A DNA stretch of 19,265 bases from Bacteroidales bacterium (lineage in GTDB: Bacteria; Bacteroidota; Bacteroidia; Bacteroidales; F082): positions 1 to 19,265 of the forward strand of contig JAFWRA010000228.1 of NCBI GenBank assembly GCA_017508895.1, read 5' to 3'. Below the pieces are notes generated by a model. That model saw only the letters and a program-made list of their open reading frames with translations, had not been told where the DNA came from and did not search any database. Shown piece after piece: positions 6,438-14,635 of the stretch (its first letter is position 1; each line of letters starts with the position of its first letter). The position numbers and the translations under genes are program-made.

Positions 6438-9215
6438 TTATTTTATGATGAGTTTTTGGATGCAGTTGCCAAGGGAAGTGTAGGCCTTGATGAGGTAGAC
6501 GCCTTTTTGTAATCCGGATAGTTCAAGGTTGCATGTACCGTTGTTTGCTATGGCCTTCAACACTTCTTGTCCTAAGATGTTGTAAAGGACAATGCTGTTC
6601 AAACCAGGGGCGGTCACCGTGGCGGTTTCGTTGGCCGGATTGGGGAAGACTTCAATGACCTCGTCAAGATGATGATTGACACCATAGTTACCGTAATAGA
6701 CTTTGTTGGAAGGGCTCGACTCCACTTCGCCCTGAACACCAGTGACGTAGTACATGGCTCCGCTGGTTTCCGTTTCCATGTTGATAACATAGTTGGTCTC
6801 AGTTACATTGGAGGCAATCTTTTCGCCGTTGCAGTATATGTTATAGGAATCCGCAGCGTAGGCTGGTTGCCAATCCAGCACCAGTTCGCCTGTGTCGTTG
6901 TAGTTGGATTTAAGATGCATCGGGACCATAGTCCTGTTGATTTCAAGCTCACGCCATTCGGGATGGTCGAGCACTGTGGCGAAAGCGGATTCGCATTGGG
7001 TGCTTTGATAGATGGCTTTGACTTTATAAAAATAGACCTTCCCGGAATAGTTGTTGCTTGATTCAGTGAATGAGGTGGCTGTCAACGATTTGGCTAACTT
7101 GTATTCGTCACCTAACTCCCTCCTGTAAATCCTATATCCTGTGAGATTCTCGCCCTCGGCAGCATCCCATGAGAATTTGAACCTGCCGTTTTCAAGTCGC
7201 TCGTAGGTGAAGTTTTTTGGAGCCAAGCATTCGCCTTCAGCCATGGCGCAGACGGTTTCCGTTGCATCCGATTCACCCGTTTCGGTGAACAACGTAAGGT
7301 GATAACAGTGACCTTCAAAGGCGGCATTCTTATCCAAGAAGGAGGTGCCTTCAGCGACCATGGAGTATAATAGGCCGTCGCGATAGATGTTGTAGCCGTA
7401 ACCCGGGTCAGCGACACTTGTCCAGCTGAGTTTGATGTCCTCACCGTCGATTTCGGCAGCAAGGTCGGAAGGGAGGTTGACGATTTCGCTGGTCTCACCA
7501 CAGGCATTGTTGGCGATGAAGAAAGTGCCAATGGGCATGTCGACGGATGACCCTTCATATTTGAAGATGGTATTGCTTTCGCTGTCTTTGATGACAAAAC
7601 TGAGGTCTACAGAGTCAGAAGACGCTGACCATTCGAACCTAACTCGTCCCATGGCCATGTCGATTTCGTGTGTGGTTTCTTCGCCACGTTCGGGGGCAAT
7701 CTTGGCGAACATGATGCCTGCGGAATTATACATCGTCAGTGTGCCACCATTCCATCCTTCTCCATGGCTTGTGGTGGTGACAGTCCAGGGACAGGTCGGA
7801 CCGAGGTTGACTTCGTTGAAATAGATTTTCTTGCCGTTGTTGCCTTTGTAGACAGGGTAGATGGTGTAGTTGACCAGAATGGGGGCGCTCACTGGGTCGA
7901 CGTAAGTCATGGCTTCTCCAGGGGTAAGGTTTTCGAACACTTTCACAATGGTTTCATCACGCATGATAACGACTTGGCTCAAGGTGTCGATGACATCTCC
8001 GTTAAGGGTGAGGGTAGGGTTGACCCAACTCAACGTGGCCGTGAAGGCATCGTCGCCGTTGGGAATAGCGGTAAAGTTGGTGACAGGTTTGGGCGTGTTG
8101 TCGAAGACCTCGGCAGGCACATAGTTGAAGATGGCGTCAGCACCGCTGTTGTAGTCGATTTCGTCGACCACAAACCAGCCGTTGCTGCTACCGCCCCAGC
8201 CCCAGTTGAAGTGGAAGAGGTCGTTTTCGTCGTAGCCGTCGCAAACGAAGGCGTGGCCAGCGTCAGAGCTGTTGCCCGAGTAATAGACAGGCCAGCCTTG
8301 GTCGAAGGAGTCCTTTAGCATGGCTTGCCATTCTTCCAGCGAATAGCTGTCACGTTTGCGGAGTCGGGCTTTGTTGGAGTAGCCGAAATACATCAGCACG
8401 GCATCAGGCACATCTTCCGAATAGGCGCCACTGCCCGAACCGGAATACATCATGTCAACTGCGATGCCGCAGTGGTACATGAAATAGGCAATGGCGTCGA
8501 TTTGCTCTTGGGGTGAGGAAAGATTGATGGAGAGGGGCATGTTGTCCCAATCGTAGGTCGTTTCGCCGAAGTTGGCCGTCAGCGTTTCACCTTGGTGGTT
8601 GTAGGAGTGGCTTCCGGATCCAATGGTGGGATGGTTCCAATACTTCATCACTTGTGACATGGCTGTAGCCACACAACCTGCATAGGCTTTTCCACCTGAA
8701 CCGCCGGGGGCAGGCGGACAGAACCAGTTGTACGGCTCGCTTTGGTTCCAGCGGGTTTCCACCAAGAAACTGGCCTTTTTGCCACGGTTGCGGGAGGGCA
8801 GTTGTCCGCTTTCCTTGAGCATCTCCCATTCCATGGCGACTTCTGCGTTTTGGACGGATTTACGTGCTTGGCAGCGACCTTCCGCGATGGAGTTGAGGTA
8901 ATAGGCCAGCTCGGGCGACATGTTATCGGTCTCAAAGATTCCCTCGTCGGAGTAGCCAACGATTGGGCGGAAGCAGTCGTCCGCGGAAAGGATAACGAAT
9001 CCCGTGTTCCCGAAGTTGAAGACATAGAACGAGGTCTCGCCTCGTGACGTCGTGCCTGTGTACACAAGTTGTAGGTCAGTAAGTTGGCAGGCTTGGTTGA
9101 GGTTGGCATTCACGAAGGCCAAGCCCAGTTCCTTTGCCCTGTCCACCCCGATGGGATACGCATAGATGCCTATGCTACAGAGCAATACGAAAAAGAGAAT
9201 AAAAGCTTTCTTCAT
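6438..9215 (-). CDS. secreted C10 (streptopain/SpeB-like) cysteine peptidase with T9SS type A sorting domain
   Basis: 925 residues, starting at ATG 9215 because a clean signal peptide follows (MKKAFILFFVLLCSIGIYA). The frame is open a further 109 codons upstream, but that part would overlap hsdM on the other strand and bury the signal peptide. Residues about 21-140 match the C10 inhibitory propeptide (FNFGNTGFVILSADD, then a short helix). The catalytic region has YAGCVATAMSQVMKYW with nucleophile Cys181, and DAGHAFVCDGY with His321, followed by HFNWGWGG, the usual C10 motif. Fibronectin III-like modules follow (DLAAEIDGEDIKLSW, APKNFTYE, LKSNYNDTGELVLDW). Residues about 855-925 form a T9SS sorting domain (VFPNPANETATV... 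NILGQEV... KGVYLIKAY). C10 peptidases cleave proteins after autoprocessing of the proregion. It is the first gene of a two-gene operon with the YD-like protein. Confidence 0.93.
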   Translation of the reverse strand: MKKAFILFFVLLCSIGIYAYPIGVDRAKELGLAFVNANLNQACQLTDLQLVYTGTTSRGETSFYVFNFGNTGFVILSADDCFRPIVGYSDEGIFETDNMSPELAYYLNSIAEGRCQARKSVQNAEVAMEWEMLKESGQLPSRNRGKKASFLVETRWNQSEPYNWFCPPAPGGSGGKAYAGCVATAMSQVMKYWNHPTIGSGSHSYNHQGETLTANFGETTYDWDNMPLSINLSSPQEQIDAIAYFMYHCGIAVDMMYSGSGSGAYSEDVPDAVLMYFGYSNKARLRKRDSYSLEEWQAMLKDSFDQGWPVYYSGNSSDAGHAFVCDGYDENDLFHFNWGWGGSSNGWFVVDEIDYNSGADAIFNYVPAEVFDNTPKPVTNFTAIPNGDDAFTATLSWVNPTLTLNGDVIDTLSQVVIMRDETIVKVFENLTPGEAMTYVDPVSAPILVNYTIYPVYKGNNGKKIYFNEVNLGPTCPWTVTTTSHGEGWNGGTLTMYNSAGIMFAKIAPERGEETTHEIDMAMGRVRFEWSASSDSVDLSFVIKDSESNTIFKYEGSSVDMPIGTFFIANNACGETSEIVNLPSDLAAEIDGEDIKLSWTSVADPGYGYNIYRDGLLYSMVAEGTSFLDKNAAFEGHCYHLTLFTETGESDATETVCAMAEGECLAPKNFTYERLENGRFKFSWDAAEGENLTGYRIYRRELGDEYKLAKSLTATSFTESSNNYSGKVYFYKVKAIYQSTQCESAFATVLDHPEWRELEINRTMVPMHLKSNYNDTGELVLDWQPAYAADSYNIYCNGEKIASNVTETNYVINMETETSGAMYYVTGVQGEVESSPSNKVYYGNYGVNHHLDEVIEVFPNPANETATVTAPGLNSIVLYNILGQEVLKAIANNGTCNLELSGLQKGVYLIKAYTSLGNCIQKLIIK

Positions 9216-9246
9216 AGTGTGATTATTTTTAGTTGATTTCATGCGC

Positions 9247-9254
9247 CAAATGTA
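9247..9254 (-). promoter_or_regulatory. -7 box of the C10 peptidase operon
   Basis: On the minus strand TACATTTG matches TAnnTTTG, 32 nt before the start codon at 9215. The -33 part is weak (no clear TTG about 19 nt upstream), so only the -7 element is marked. It lies back to back with the hsdM promoter in the 160-nt divergent gap 9216-9375. Confidence 0.4.
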
Positions 9255-9292
9255 GGAAAAAAAGGAATGTTTTGTCATTCTTATAGTAAAAC

Positions 9293-9324
9293 TTTTGGTG
9301 TAGTTTGCATTTTTTGTATCTTTG
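9293..9324 (+). promoter_or_regulatory. promoter of the hsdM-hsdR operon
   Basis: TTTTG (9293-9297), a 19-nt gap, and TATCTTTG (9317-9324), an exact TAnnTTTG match. The predicted start near 9331 gives a leader of about 45 nt before ATG 9376. I find no comparable promoter inside the long gene series downstream. Confidence 0.6.
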
Positions 9325-9375
9325 CAAAACTCTGTTACGCTAAGACTAGAGACGAACCGATAGAGCAATAGCATT

Positions 9376-10944
9376 ATGGCAAAACAAACCAAACCCAATA
9401 AAAAGCAAGAGAAAACCATGGAGGCGGCCCTATGGGAGTCATGCAACAAACTGCGCGGTGCCGTGGAACCTGCCGAATATAAGCATGTAGTATTGAGCCT
9501 TATCTTTCTCAAATATGCTGGCGACCGTTTTGAGCAACGCAAGCAGGAACTCGTTGAGCAAGGACTGAAGGAATATATCGACCAAGTGGAGTTCTATACG
9601 GCGGAGAATGTGTTTTACCTGACTCCTGAGTGCCGTTGGACCTACATCATGGAGAACGCCAAGCAGTCCAACATTTTCCAAATCATTGATGACGCGCTCA
9701 CCAATATCGAGAAGATGAATAAACAGCTGGCAGGCGCATTGCCGAGCAACTACTACTCCAACCTTGGTTTGGACAAGACCAAGTTTGCCTCGCTGCTCGA
9801 CGAAATCAACAAACTGGATACCGTCAAGGACTCGGAGAACGATTTAATGGGACGTGTTTATGAGTATTTCTTGGGCAAGTTTGCCATCGCAGAAGGCAAG
9901 GGTAAGGGAGAATATTACACGCCAAAATCCATTGTCAACCTCATCGCTGAGCTCATTGAGCCGTATGATGGCAAGATATATGACCCATGCTGTGGCTCAG
10001 GTGGTATGTTTGTGCAGTCGATGAAGTTCGTGAAGGCGCACCATGGCAACCAGAAGAACGTGAGCGTTTATGGTCAGGAAAACACCAACACCACCTTCAA
10101 GCTGGCCCGCATGAACCTCGCTATCCGTGGCATTTCGGCAGACATCAAACAGGGCGACACCTTCCATAACGACCAGCACAAGGATTTGAAAGCTGACTAC
10201 ATCATGGCCAATCCGCCTTTCAACCAAAAAGACTGGCGCGAGGAGAACCAACTCACCAACGATGCCCGCTGGAGCGGCTACGAACTGCCGCCGACCTCGA
10301 ACGCCAACTATGGCTGGATTTTGAATATCCTTTCCAAACTCTCGACCAACGGCGTGGCGGGTTTCCTGTTGGCCAACGGCGCTTTGAGTGCCGACGGTAC
10401 CGAGTTGGCCATCCGTCGCAAACTCATCGAGAACGACAAAGTGGAGGCCATTCTCATTCTGCCGAGAAACCTGTTTTATTCCACCGATATCAGCGTGACG
10501 CTGTGGATCTTGAACAACAACAAGAAGGCGCGTGTGGTGAAGAAAAACGGTGTGGAGATGCATTACCGCGACCGCGAGGGCGAAGTGCTGTTTATGGACT
10601 TACGGCAGATGGGTATTCCGTTTGAGAAGAAATATATCGAGCTGGACCCTGAGACACGCGACACCGTGACCCGCACCTATCACAGCTGGCAACAGGAAGG
10701 CTACGAACAAACCTATAAGGACACACCGGAATTCTGTCAGTCGGTAAAGATACAGACCATAGCTGAAAAAGGCTATTCGTTGGTGCCGAGCAAATACATT
10801 GAGTTTGTTAACCGCGACGAGCAAATCGACTTCGACACGAAAATGAAAGAGTTGCAAGCTGAAATGCGAGACCTGATGCAACAAGAAGAAGAGAGCAAAC
10901 AGGAACTGAAGAACCTCTTTGAAAAGTTAGGGTACAAGCTATGA
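9376..10944 (+). CDS. hsdM: type I restriction-modification DNA methyltransferase subunit (N6-adenine)
   Basis: 522 residues, a normal length for HsdM. The N-terminal helical domain (WESCNKLRGAVEPAEYKHVVLSL, about 14-37) is the standard HsdM_N region. AdoMet-binding motif I is DPCCGSGGMF beginning at D203 and the catalytic motif IV is NPPF at N279-F282, the adenine-N6 type. The last 30 residues are a charged coiled coil likely to contact HsdS. The protein transfers a methyl group from AdoMet to adenine in the site chosen by HsdS and is needed for both modification and restriction complexes. It is first in the operon, has its own promoter, and its stop overlaps the start of the fic gene by 4 nt (ATGA), suggesting translational coupling. 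Confidence 0.97.
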   Translation: MAKQTKPNKKQEKTMEAALWESCNKLRGAVEPAEYKHVVLSLIFLKYAGDRFEQRKQELVEQGLKEYIDQVEFYTAENVFYLTPECRWTYIMENAKQSNIFQIIDDALTNIEKMNKQLAGALPSNYYSNLGLDKTKFASLLDEINKLDTVKDSENDLMGRVYEYFLGKFAIAEGKGKGEYYTPKSIVNLIAELIEPYDGKIYDPCCGSGGMFVQSMKFVKAHHGNQKNVSVYGQENTNTTFKLARMNLAIRGISADIKQGDTFHNDQHKDLKADYIMANPPFNQKDWREENQLTNDARWSGYELPPTSNANYGWILNILSKLSTNGVAGFLLANGALSADGTELAIRRKLIENDKVEAILILPRNLFYSTDISVTLWILNNNKKARVVKKNGVEMHYRDREGEVLFMDLRQMGIPFEKKYIELDPETRDTVTRTYHSWQQEGYEQTYKDTPEFCQSVKIQTIAEKGYSLVPSKYIEFVNRDEQIDFDTKMKELQAEMRDLMQQEEESKQELKNLFEKLGYKL

Positions 10945-11816
10945 GCAAGAAATCCATACGTTTCTATAACGACTATGAGGTTCGTGCCGTTTGGGACGAG
11001 GAGAACGCCAAATGGTGGTTCTCTGCCACGGATATTGTTCGGGCCATCAACGACGAAGAGGACTACAAGAAAGCTGGTAACTATTGGCGTTGGCTGAAAA
11101 AGAAATTGACCGGGGAAGGCATTCAACTCGTGAGTGTCACTCACGACTTCAAATTTATGGCTCCCGACGGCAAGCAGCGCAATGCCGATGCGCTGGATGC
11201 CGGATGTGTGCAGACCTTGGCACAACACTACCCCAACAACCGTGCGAACGCTTTCCTCAATTGGTTTGTGTATAGCGACAACACCATTGACGGACAAAGC
11301 AAGAAGAAAGCATATACCTTAATTGAAAGTGGCATTCTTGACGGCATGAAACCAGGCACCGTTGAATGTCTGCAACAGATACATGCCTATATCTTTGGAG
11401 GTCTTTACGACTTTGCAGGCAAGATACGCGCAAAGACCATCTCGAAAGGCGGCACCGTTTTTTGTCGTGCTGAATACCTGAGGCAAAACTTAGCGACCAT
11501 CGAGCAGATGCCGCAAACGACTTTCGAAGAGATTGTGGACAAATATGTGGAGATGAACGTGGCGCATCCTTTTATGGAAGGCAACGGACGTTCTACGCGC
11601 ATCTGGCTCGACCTGATATTCAAGCAGTCGCTGAAGAAATGTGTGGACTGGAGCAAGATTGACAAGAAAGACTATCTTGATGCCATGCACCGCAGCGTGA
11701 CGGATGCCTCTCGTATCAAAGCCCTCTTGCAGCAGGCCTTGACTGACCGCATCGACGACCGAGAAATCTTCATGAAGGGCATCGACTATTCATACTATTA
11801 CGAGCAGGAGGACTGA
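10941..11816 (+). CDS. BRO-N-like domain fused to a Fic domain
   Basis: 291 residues with two parts. Residues about 1-100 resemble the N-terminal BRO/KilA-type domain of phage antirepressors (KWWFSATDIVRAI, NYWRWLKKKL, and a segment of hydrophobic helices), which often binds DNA. Residues about 130-270 form a Fic domain with the full catalytic motif HPFMEGNGRSTR, catalytic His209 and acidic E213; family members transfer AMP or similar groups from nucleotides to protein hydroxyls. I see no clear inhibitory [ST]xxxE[GN] helix; SYYYEQ at residues 284-289 is a near match at the C-terminus. No small antitoxin ORF is next to it. It overlaps hsdM by 4 nt and ends 3 nt before hsdS, so it is part of the restriction operon. 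Its target is unknown; the domain calls are by motif only. Confidence 0.88.
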   Translation: MSKKSIRFYNDYEVRAVWDEENAKWWFSATDIVRAINDEEDYKKAGNYWRWLKKKLTGEGIQLVSVTHDFKFMAPDGKQRNADALDAGCVQTLAQHYPNNRANAFLNWFVYSDNTIDGQSKKKAYTLIESGILDGMKPGTVECLQQIHAYIFGGLYDFAGKIRAKTISKGGTVFCRAEYLRQNLATIEQMPQTTFEEIVDKYVEMNVAHPFMEGNGRSTRIWLDLIFKQSLKKCVDWSKIDKKDYLDAMHRSVTDASRIKALLQQALTDRIDDREIFMKGIDYSYYYEQED

Positions 11817-11819
11817 GTC

Positions 11820-12926
11820 ATGGAATACCAGCGTTTAGGCGACTATATTAGGCCTGTGGATGTAAGGAACAGGGACTTGAAAGTGAACTTGTCTCAAGGA
11901 ATCTGTAATGCCAAATATTTCCAAAACCCCAAGCAAGTTGCGGACAATCCTGAAACTCACAAAGTAGTTAGAACAGGACAATTTGCATATAACCGAGCAA
12001 CAACGCGAAATGGTGATAAGATTTCCATCGCATTAAGGGAAGGCCCAGATTGTACGGTGTCATCGGCCTATCAAGTTTTTGAGATTGTGGATGAAAACCA
12101 ATTGGATCCTAAATACTTAATGATGTGGTTTAAGCGTCCTGAATTTGACCGTCTTGCCATTTTTTATTCTCATGGCAGTGCTCACGAGTTCTTTGAATGG
12201 GATGCGATGTGCGAGGTGCGCCTTCCCATCCCCTCCATTGCCCGCCAGCGCGAAATCGTGGAAGAATACGAAACGCTAAGCCGTCGCATCCGCCTCAACG
12301 AGCAGATGATTGCCCGTTTGGAAGAGACCGCGCAGGCCTTGTACCGCAAGATGTTCGTGGATGGGATTGACAAGGAGAATCTGCCGGAGGGGTGGAGAAG
12401 GGGGAGATTGGGAGAAATTGCGGAATGCTATGATAGCAAACGTCGACCTGTTGCTGGTTATGATCGCGATAAAATGGAACCATCTAAGAGATTATATCCC
12501 TATTATGGGGCCGCGGCATTAATGGATTATGTTGATGACTATATTTTCGATGGTGAATATATTTTGATGGGTGAGGATGGTACGGTTATCAATGAAGACA
12601 ACACACCTGTGGTACAATATGTAAGAGGAAAGTTTTGGGTCAATAACCATGCACATATTCTGAAAGGAAAGAATGGGTTTGACGAGAACTTGCTCTTTTT
12701 GATATTAAGGAACGCTGACGTACATGAACTTGTGACGGGTGGGGTACAGGCAAAAATCAACCAAGAAAACATGATGAAGATACCTGCAATCATACCACCA
12801 CAAGACAAGCTTGAAAAGATTAAGAAACAGATTTCACCCGTCTTTCAAGTGTTATATTTACGACAACAAGAAAACTCAAAATTAACTGAATTACAGTCTT
12901 TGCTATTGGCGAGGATGGGGAAATAA
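11820..12926 (+). CDS. hsdS: type I restriction-modification specificity subunit
   Basis: 368 residues, near the usual 380-450. The layout is the standard one: target recognition domain 1 (about 1-134), a conserved helical spacer (about 135-190, with RQREIVEEYETLSRRIRLNE and LEETAQALYRKMF), target recognition domain 2 (about 192-325, starting at LPEGW), and a second conserved helix (PPQDKLEKIKKQI... LTELQSLLLARMGK). The two recognition domains read the two halves of a split DNA site; the spacer helices set the gap length and bind HsdM. Base composition is uneven: the central spacer matches hsdM, while both recognition domains are AT-richer, as expected from domain swapping. AGGAGG lies 8 nt before the start. 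No second hsdS copy or recombinase is seen, so no inversion-based switching within the window. Confidence 0.95.
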   Translation: MEYQRLGDYIRPVDVRNRDLKVNLSQGICNAKYFQNPKQVADNPETHKVVRTGQFAYNRATTRNGDKISIALREGPDCTVSSAYQVFEIVDENQLDPKYLMMWFKRPEFDRLAIFYSHGSAHEFFEWDAMCEVRLPIPSIARQREIVEEYETLSRRIRLNEQMIARLEETAQALYRKMFVDGIDKENLPEGWRRGRLGEIAECYDSKRRPVAGYDRDKMEPSKRLYPYYGAAALMDYVDDYIFDGEYILMGEDGTVINEDNTPVVQYVRGKFWVNNHAHILKGKNGFDENLLFLILRNADVHELVTGGVQAKINQENMMKIPAIIPPQDKLEKIKKQISPVFQVLYLRQQENSKLTELQSLLLARMGK

Positions 12927-12936
12927 ATGATTGATC

Positions 12937-13485
12937 ATGGCAGGTTATTTATTATCTAAAGCACAATTTATTGATGCAAGAAAGCCCAAGGAAGACGCGG
13001 CTGTTCTAGTTGAGGCAAGAAATAATAGAAACACAGGTGTCCCTTCACAAGGGATAACAGTTTTTTTATCCCACAAGCATGATGAAGTAGCAGTGTTAGA
13101 GGATGTGATATGTATGCTAAAGAATCTTGGAGTTTTTGTATACGTTGATTGGTTGGATGAAGGTATGCCCAAAAACACCAATGGATATACCGCACATCGA
13201 ATTAAGCAAAAGATAAAGGATTGCAAAAAGTTTATCTTGCTTGCAACAGAAGGTGCAATTGCGTCAAAATGGTGTAATTGGGAACTTGGATATGGAGACG
13301 CTCAAAAATACTTGAACAATATTGCAATTATGCCGATTACGGAAAAGCGCAGAGATGGCTTTTCTGGTAGTGAATATCTTCAAATCTATCCAGTTATTAA
13401 AACGGATTATGAATACATCGTTACAGGTTGTTACGTAGAATTCAAAGGAGAAAGGAAGTCATTGATTGAATGGTTACAACAATAA
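12937..13485 (+). CDS. TIR-domain protein (putative defence gene)
   Basis: 182 residues from ATG 12937; a TTG at 12931 in the same frame would add two residues and is less likely. Residues about 39-165 form a TIR domain: first strand and box 1 ITVFLSHKHDE (40-50), a central VYVDWLD (68-74), then KFILLATEGAIASKWCNWELG (98-118), where E116 sits at the place of the NADase catalytic glutamate of bacterial TIR domains. No extra domain is fused, and the first 38 residues are a short lead. Bacterial TIR proteins cleave NAD+ or make ADP-ribose-derived signals, either as effectors or as sensors. It starts 10 nt after hsdS, is AT-rich, and is followed 4 nt later by a membrane protein gene and a second TIR-like gene. 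The catalytic role is inferred from position, not shown. Confidence 0.85.
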   Translation: MAGYLLSKAQFIDARKPKEDAAVLVEARNNRNTGVPSQGITVFLSHKHDEVAVLEDVICMLKNLGVFVYVDWLDEGMPKNTNGYTAHRIKQKIKDCKKFILLATEGAIASKWCNWELGYGDAQKYLNNIAIMPITEKRRDGFSGSEYLQIYPVIKTDYEYIVTGCYVEFKGERKSLIEWLQQ

Positions 13486-13489
13486 TATT

Positions 13490-13918
13490 ATGGAAAAAGC
13501 AAAAATTCAGCATTTAGAATTCATTCAGAACATAATTAATCGAATGAATTCAAATTCATTCCAAATAAAGGGATGGATGATTACTATTGTGTCAGCACTA
13601 CTTGCACTATTTGCAAGCAGTAATAATGAAACCTACATCTTTGTTGCTGCAATACCAACATTGGTTTTCTGGTTTTTGGATTCTTATTACTTGCAGCAAG
13701 AAAGAAAATATAGACGGCTATATGAAGATGTATTACAGGAAGATTCTGCAATTTCTCCTTTTTCCTTATCAACAAAAGATTATAAAGGAGGTAGATTCTG
13801 CTTATGGAATTCCTTTATTTCACCAACAATTGCCTTGCTATATGGAATTGTTTTTTTGCTGTTGGTGATGCTTTATCTGATTTTCAAATTTGGAATTTGT
13901 TCAATAATAATTAATTAG
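13490..13918 (+). CDS. small three-helix membrane protein, possible effector of the TIR module
   Basis: 142 residues from ATG 13490, which lies 4 nt after the TIR gene stop; the frame is open 24 nt further upstream without a better start. An N-terminal amphipathic helix (about 1-24) leads into membrane segments at about 28-43, 47-65 and 109-134, with a charged cytoplasmic-like stretch between the second and third (QQERKYRRLYEDVLQED). There is no signal peptide and no enzyme motif. The closely spaced hairpin of two helices recalls SLATT- and 2TM-type effectors of nucleotide-signalling defence systems, but I cannot assign a family. Its place between two TIR genes, 3 nt before the second, argues that the three genes act together. 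An inner membrane pore-forming or depolarising role is inference. Confidence 0.78.
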   Translation: MEKAKIQHLEFIQNIINRMNSNSFQIKGWMITIVSALLALFASSNNETYIFVAAIPTLVFWFLDSYYLQQERKYRRLYEDVLQEDSAISPFSLSTKDYKGGRFCLWNSFISPTIALLYGIVFLLLVMLYLIFKFGICSIIIN

Positions 13919-13921
13919 AAT

Positions 13922-14635
13922 ATGGGGAGAAAAGTTTTTGTGTCTTATAAATACAAAGATACTAATGTAAGACAAATACCTAATATAACGTTGTATGAGC
14001 ACAGGCGAACAAGAGTTCGTGATTACGTTGATATTTTGCAAGGGCTTTTGGAAAAAGTTGGACAAAACATTAACAAGGGAGAAAGAGATGGGGAAGATAT
14101 GAGCGTTTTGGAAGATTCAACCATCCAATCTGTACTTGGTGATAAAATATATGATAGTACAATCACCCTTGTCCTAATTTCTCCAAACATGAAGGATCCT
14201 TTATTACCTGAAATTGAACAATGGATTCCTTGGGAAATATCTTATTCTTTGAGAGAGCAATCAAGAGAAGGGAGAACTAGTAAAACAAATGGTGTGATGG
14301 CAATAGTCCTACCTGATGCGAATAATAGTTATGGCTATTATATGCAGGAGCATACATGCCCGTATTGCAATAATAGGATTTTGTATACAGGAAGATTGTT
14401 TAAGATACTATCTGTAAACATGTTTAACCGTTATTTCCCTTCATATTCTAATTGTCCATATCATCCGAATAATAATCGTCCAGAGACAGGTGAAAGCTCC
14501 TATATTCCAAGTGTTAAGTGGGATGATTTTATTGCTGATATTGAGGGCAATTTGCAAAGAATAGAAAGAATTAAGGCAAATATTGCTGCATACGACATCA
14601 AGAAGAATCTGAAAACAATCATGGAGAATTCGTAA
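13922..14635 (+). CDS. TIR-like (DUF1863/ThsB-like) protein with putative zinc site
   Basis: 237 residues. Residues 4-13 (KVFVSYKYKD) are the first strand of a TIR-like fold of the DUF1863/MTH538 type seen in Thoeris ThsB proteins. Further landmarks are DSTITLVLISPNM (78-90) and EQWIPWEISYSLRE (99-112), where E105 is the likely catalytic glutamate. After the fold comes VMAIVLPD and then an insertion with CPYC (146-149) and CPYH (178-181), a CxxC plus CxxH set that could bind zinc. The C-terminal third is helical and charged. ThsB-type proteins detect phage infection and make ADP-ribose-derived signals for an effector. Here no SIR2 or Macro effector is adjacent; the nearest effector candidate is the preceding membrane protein, 3 nt upstream. 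It is AT-rich like its two upstream partners and unlike hsdM or hsdR. Confidence 0.8.
   Translation: MGRKVFVSYKYKDTNVRQIPNITLYEHRRTRVRDYVDILQGLLEKVGQNINKGERDGEDMSVLEDSTIQSVLGDKIYDSTITLVLISPNMKDPLLPEIEQWIPWEISYSLREQSREGRTSKTNGVMAIVLPDANNSYGYYMQEHTCPYCNNRILYTGRLFKILSVNMFNRYFPSYSNCPYHPNNNRPETGESSYIPSVKWDDFIADIEGNLQRIERIKANIAAYDIKKNLKTIMENS

Noticed and set aside
7668..8318. 216-codon plus-strand frame within the C10 peptidase gene
   Set aside because: Shadow of the high-GC opposite strand; no start signals or domain.
9216..9542. 109-codon upstream extension of the C10 peptidase
   Set aside because: It would place the signal peptide inside the protein, overlap hsdM and lie upstream of the likely -7 box at 9247-9254.
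11820..12926. Invertible hsdS (phase-variable specificity)
   Set aside because: No second hsdS fragment, inverted repeat pair or recombinase gene is present in the window.
12927..12959. Short frame (MIDHGRLFII) from ATG 12927 overlapping the TIR gene start
   Set aside because: Only ten codons, no conservation argument; the TIR start at ATG 12937 explains the region.
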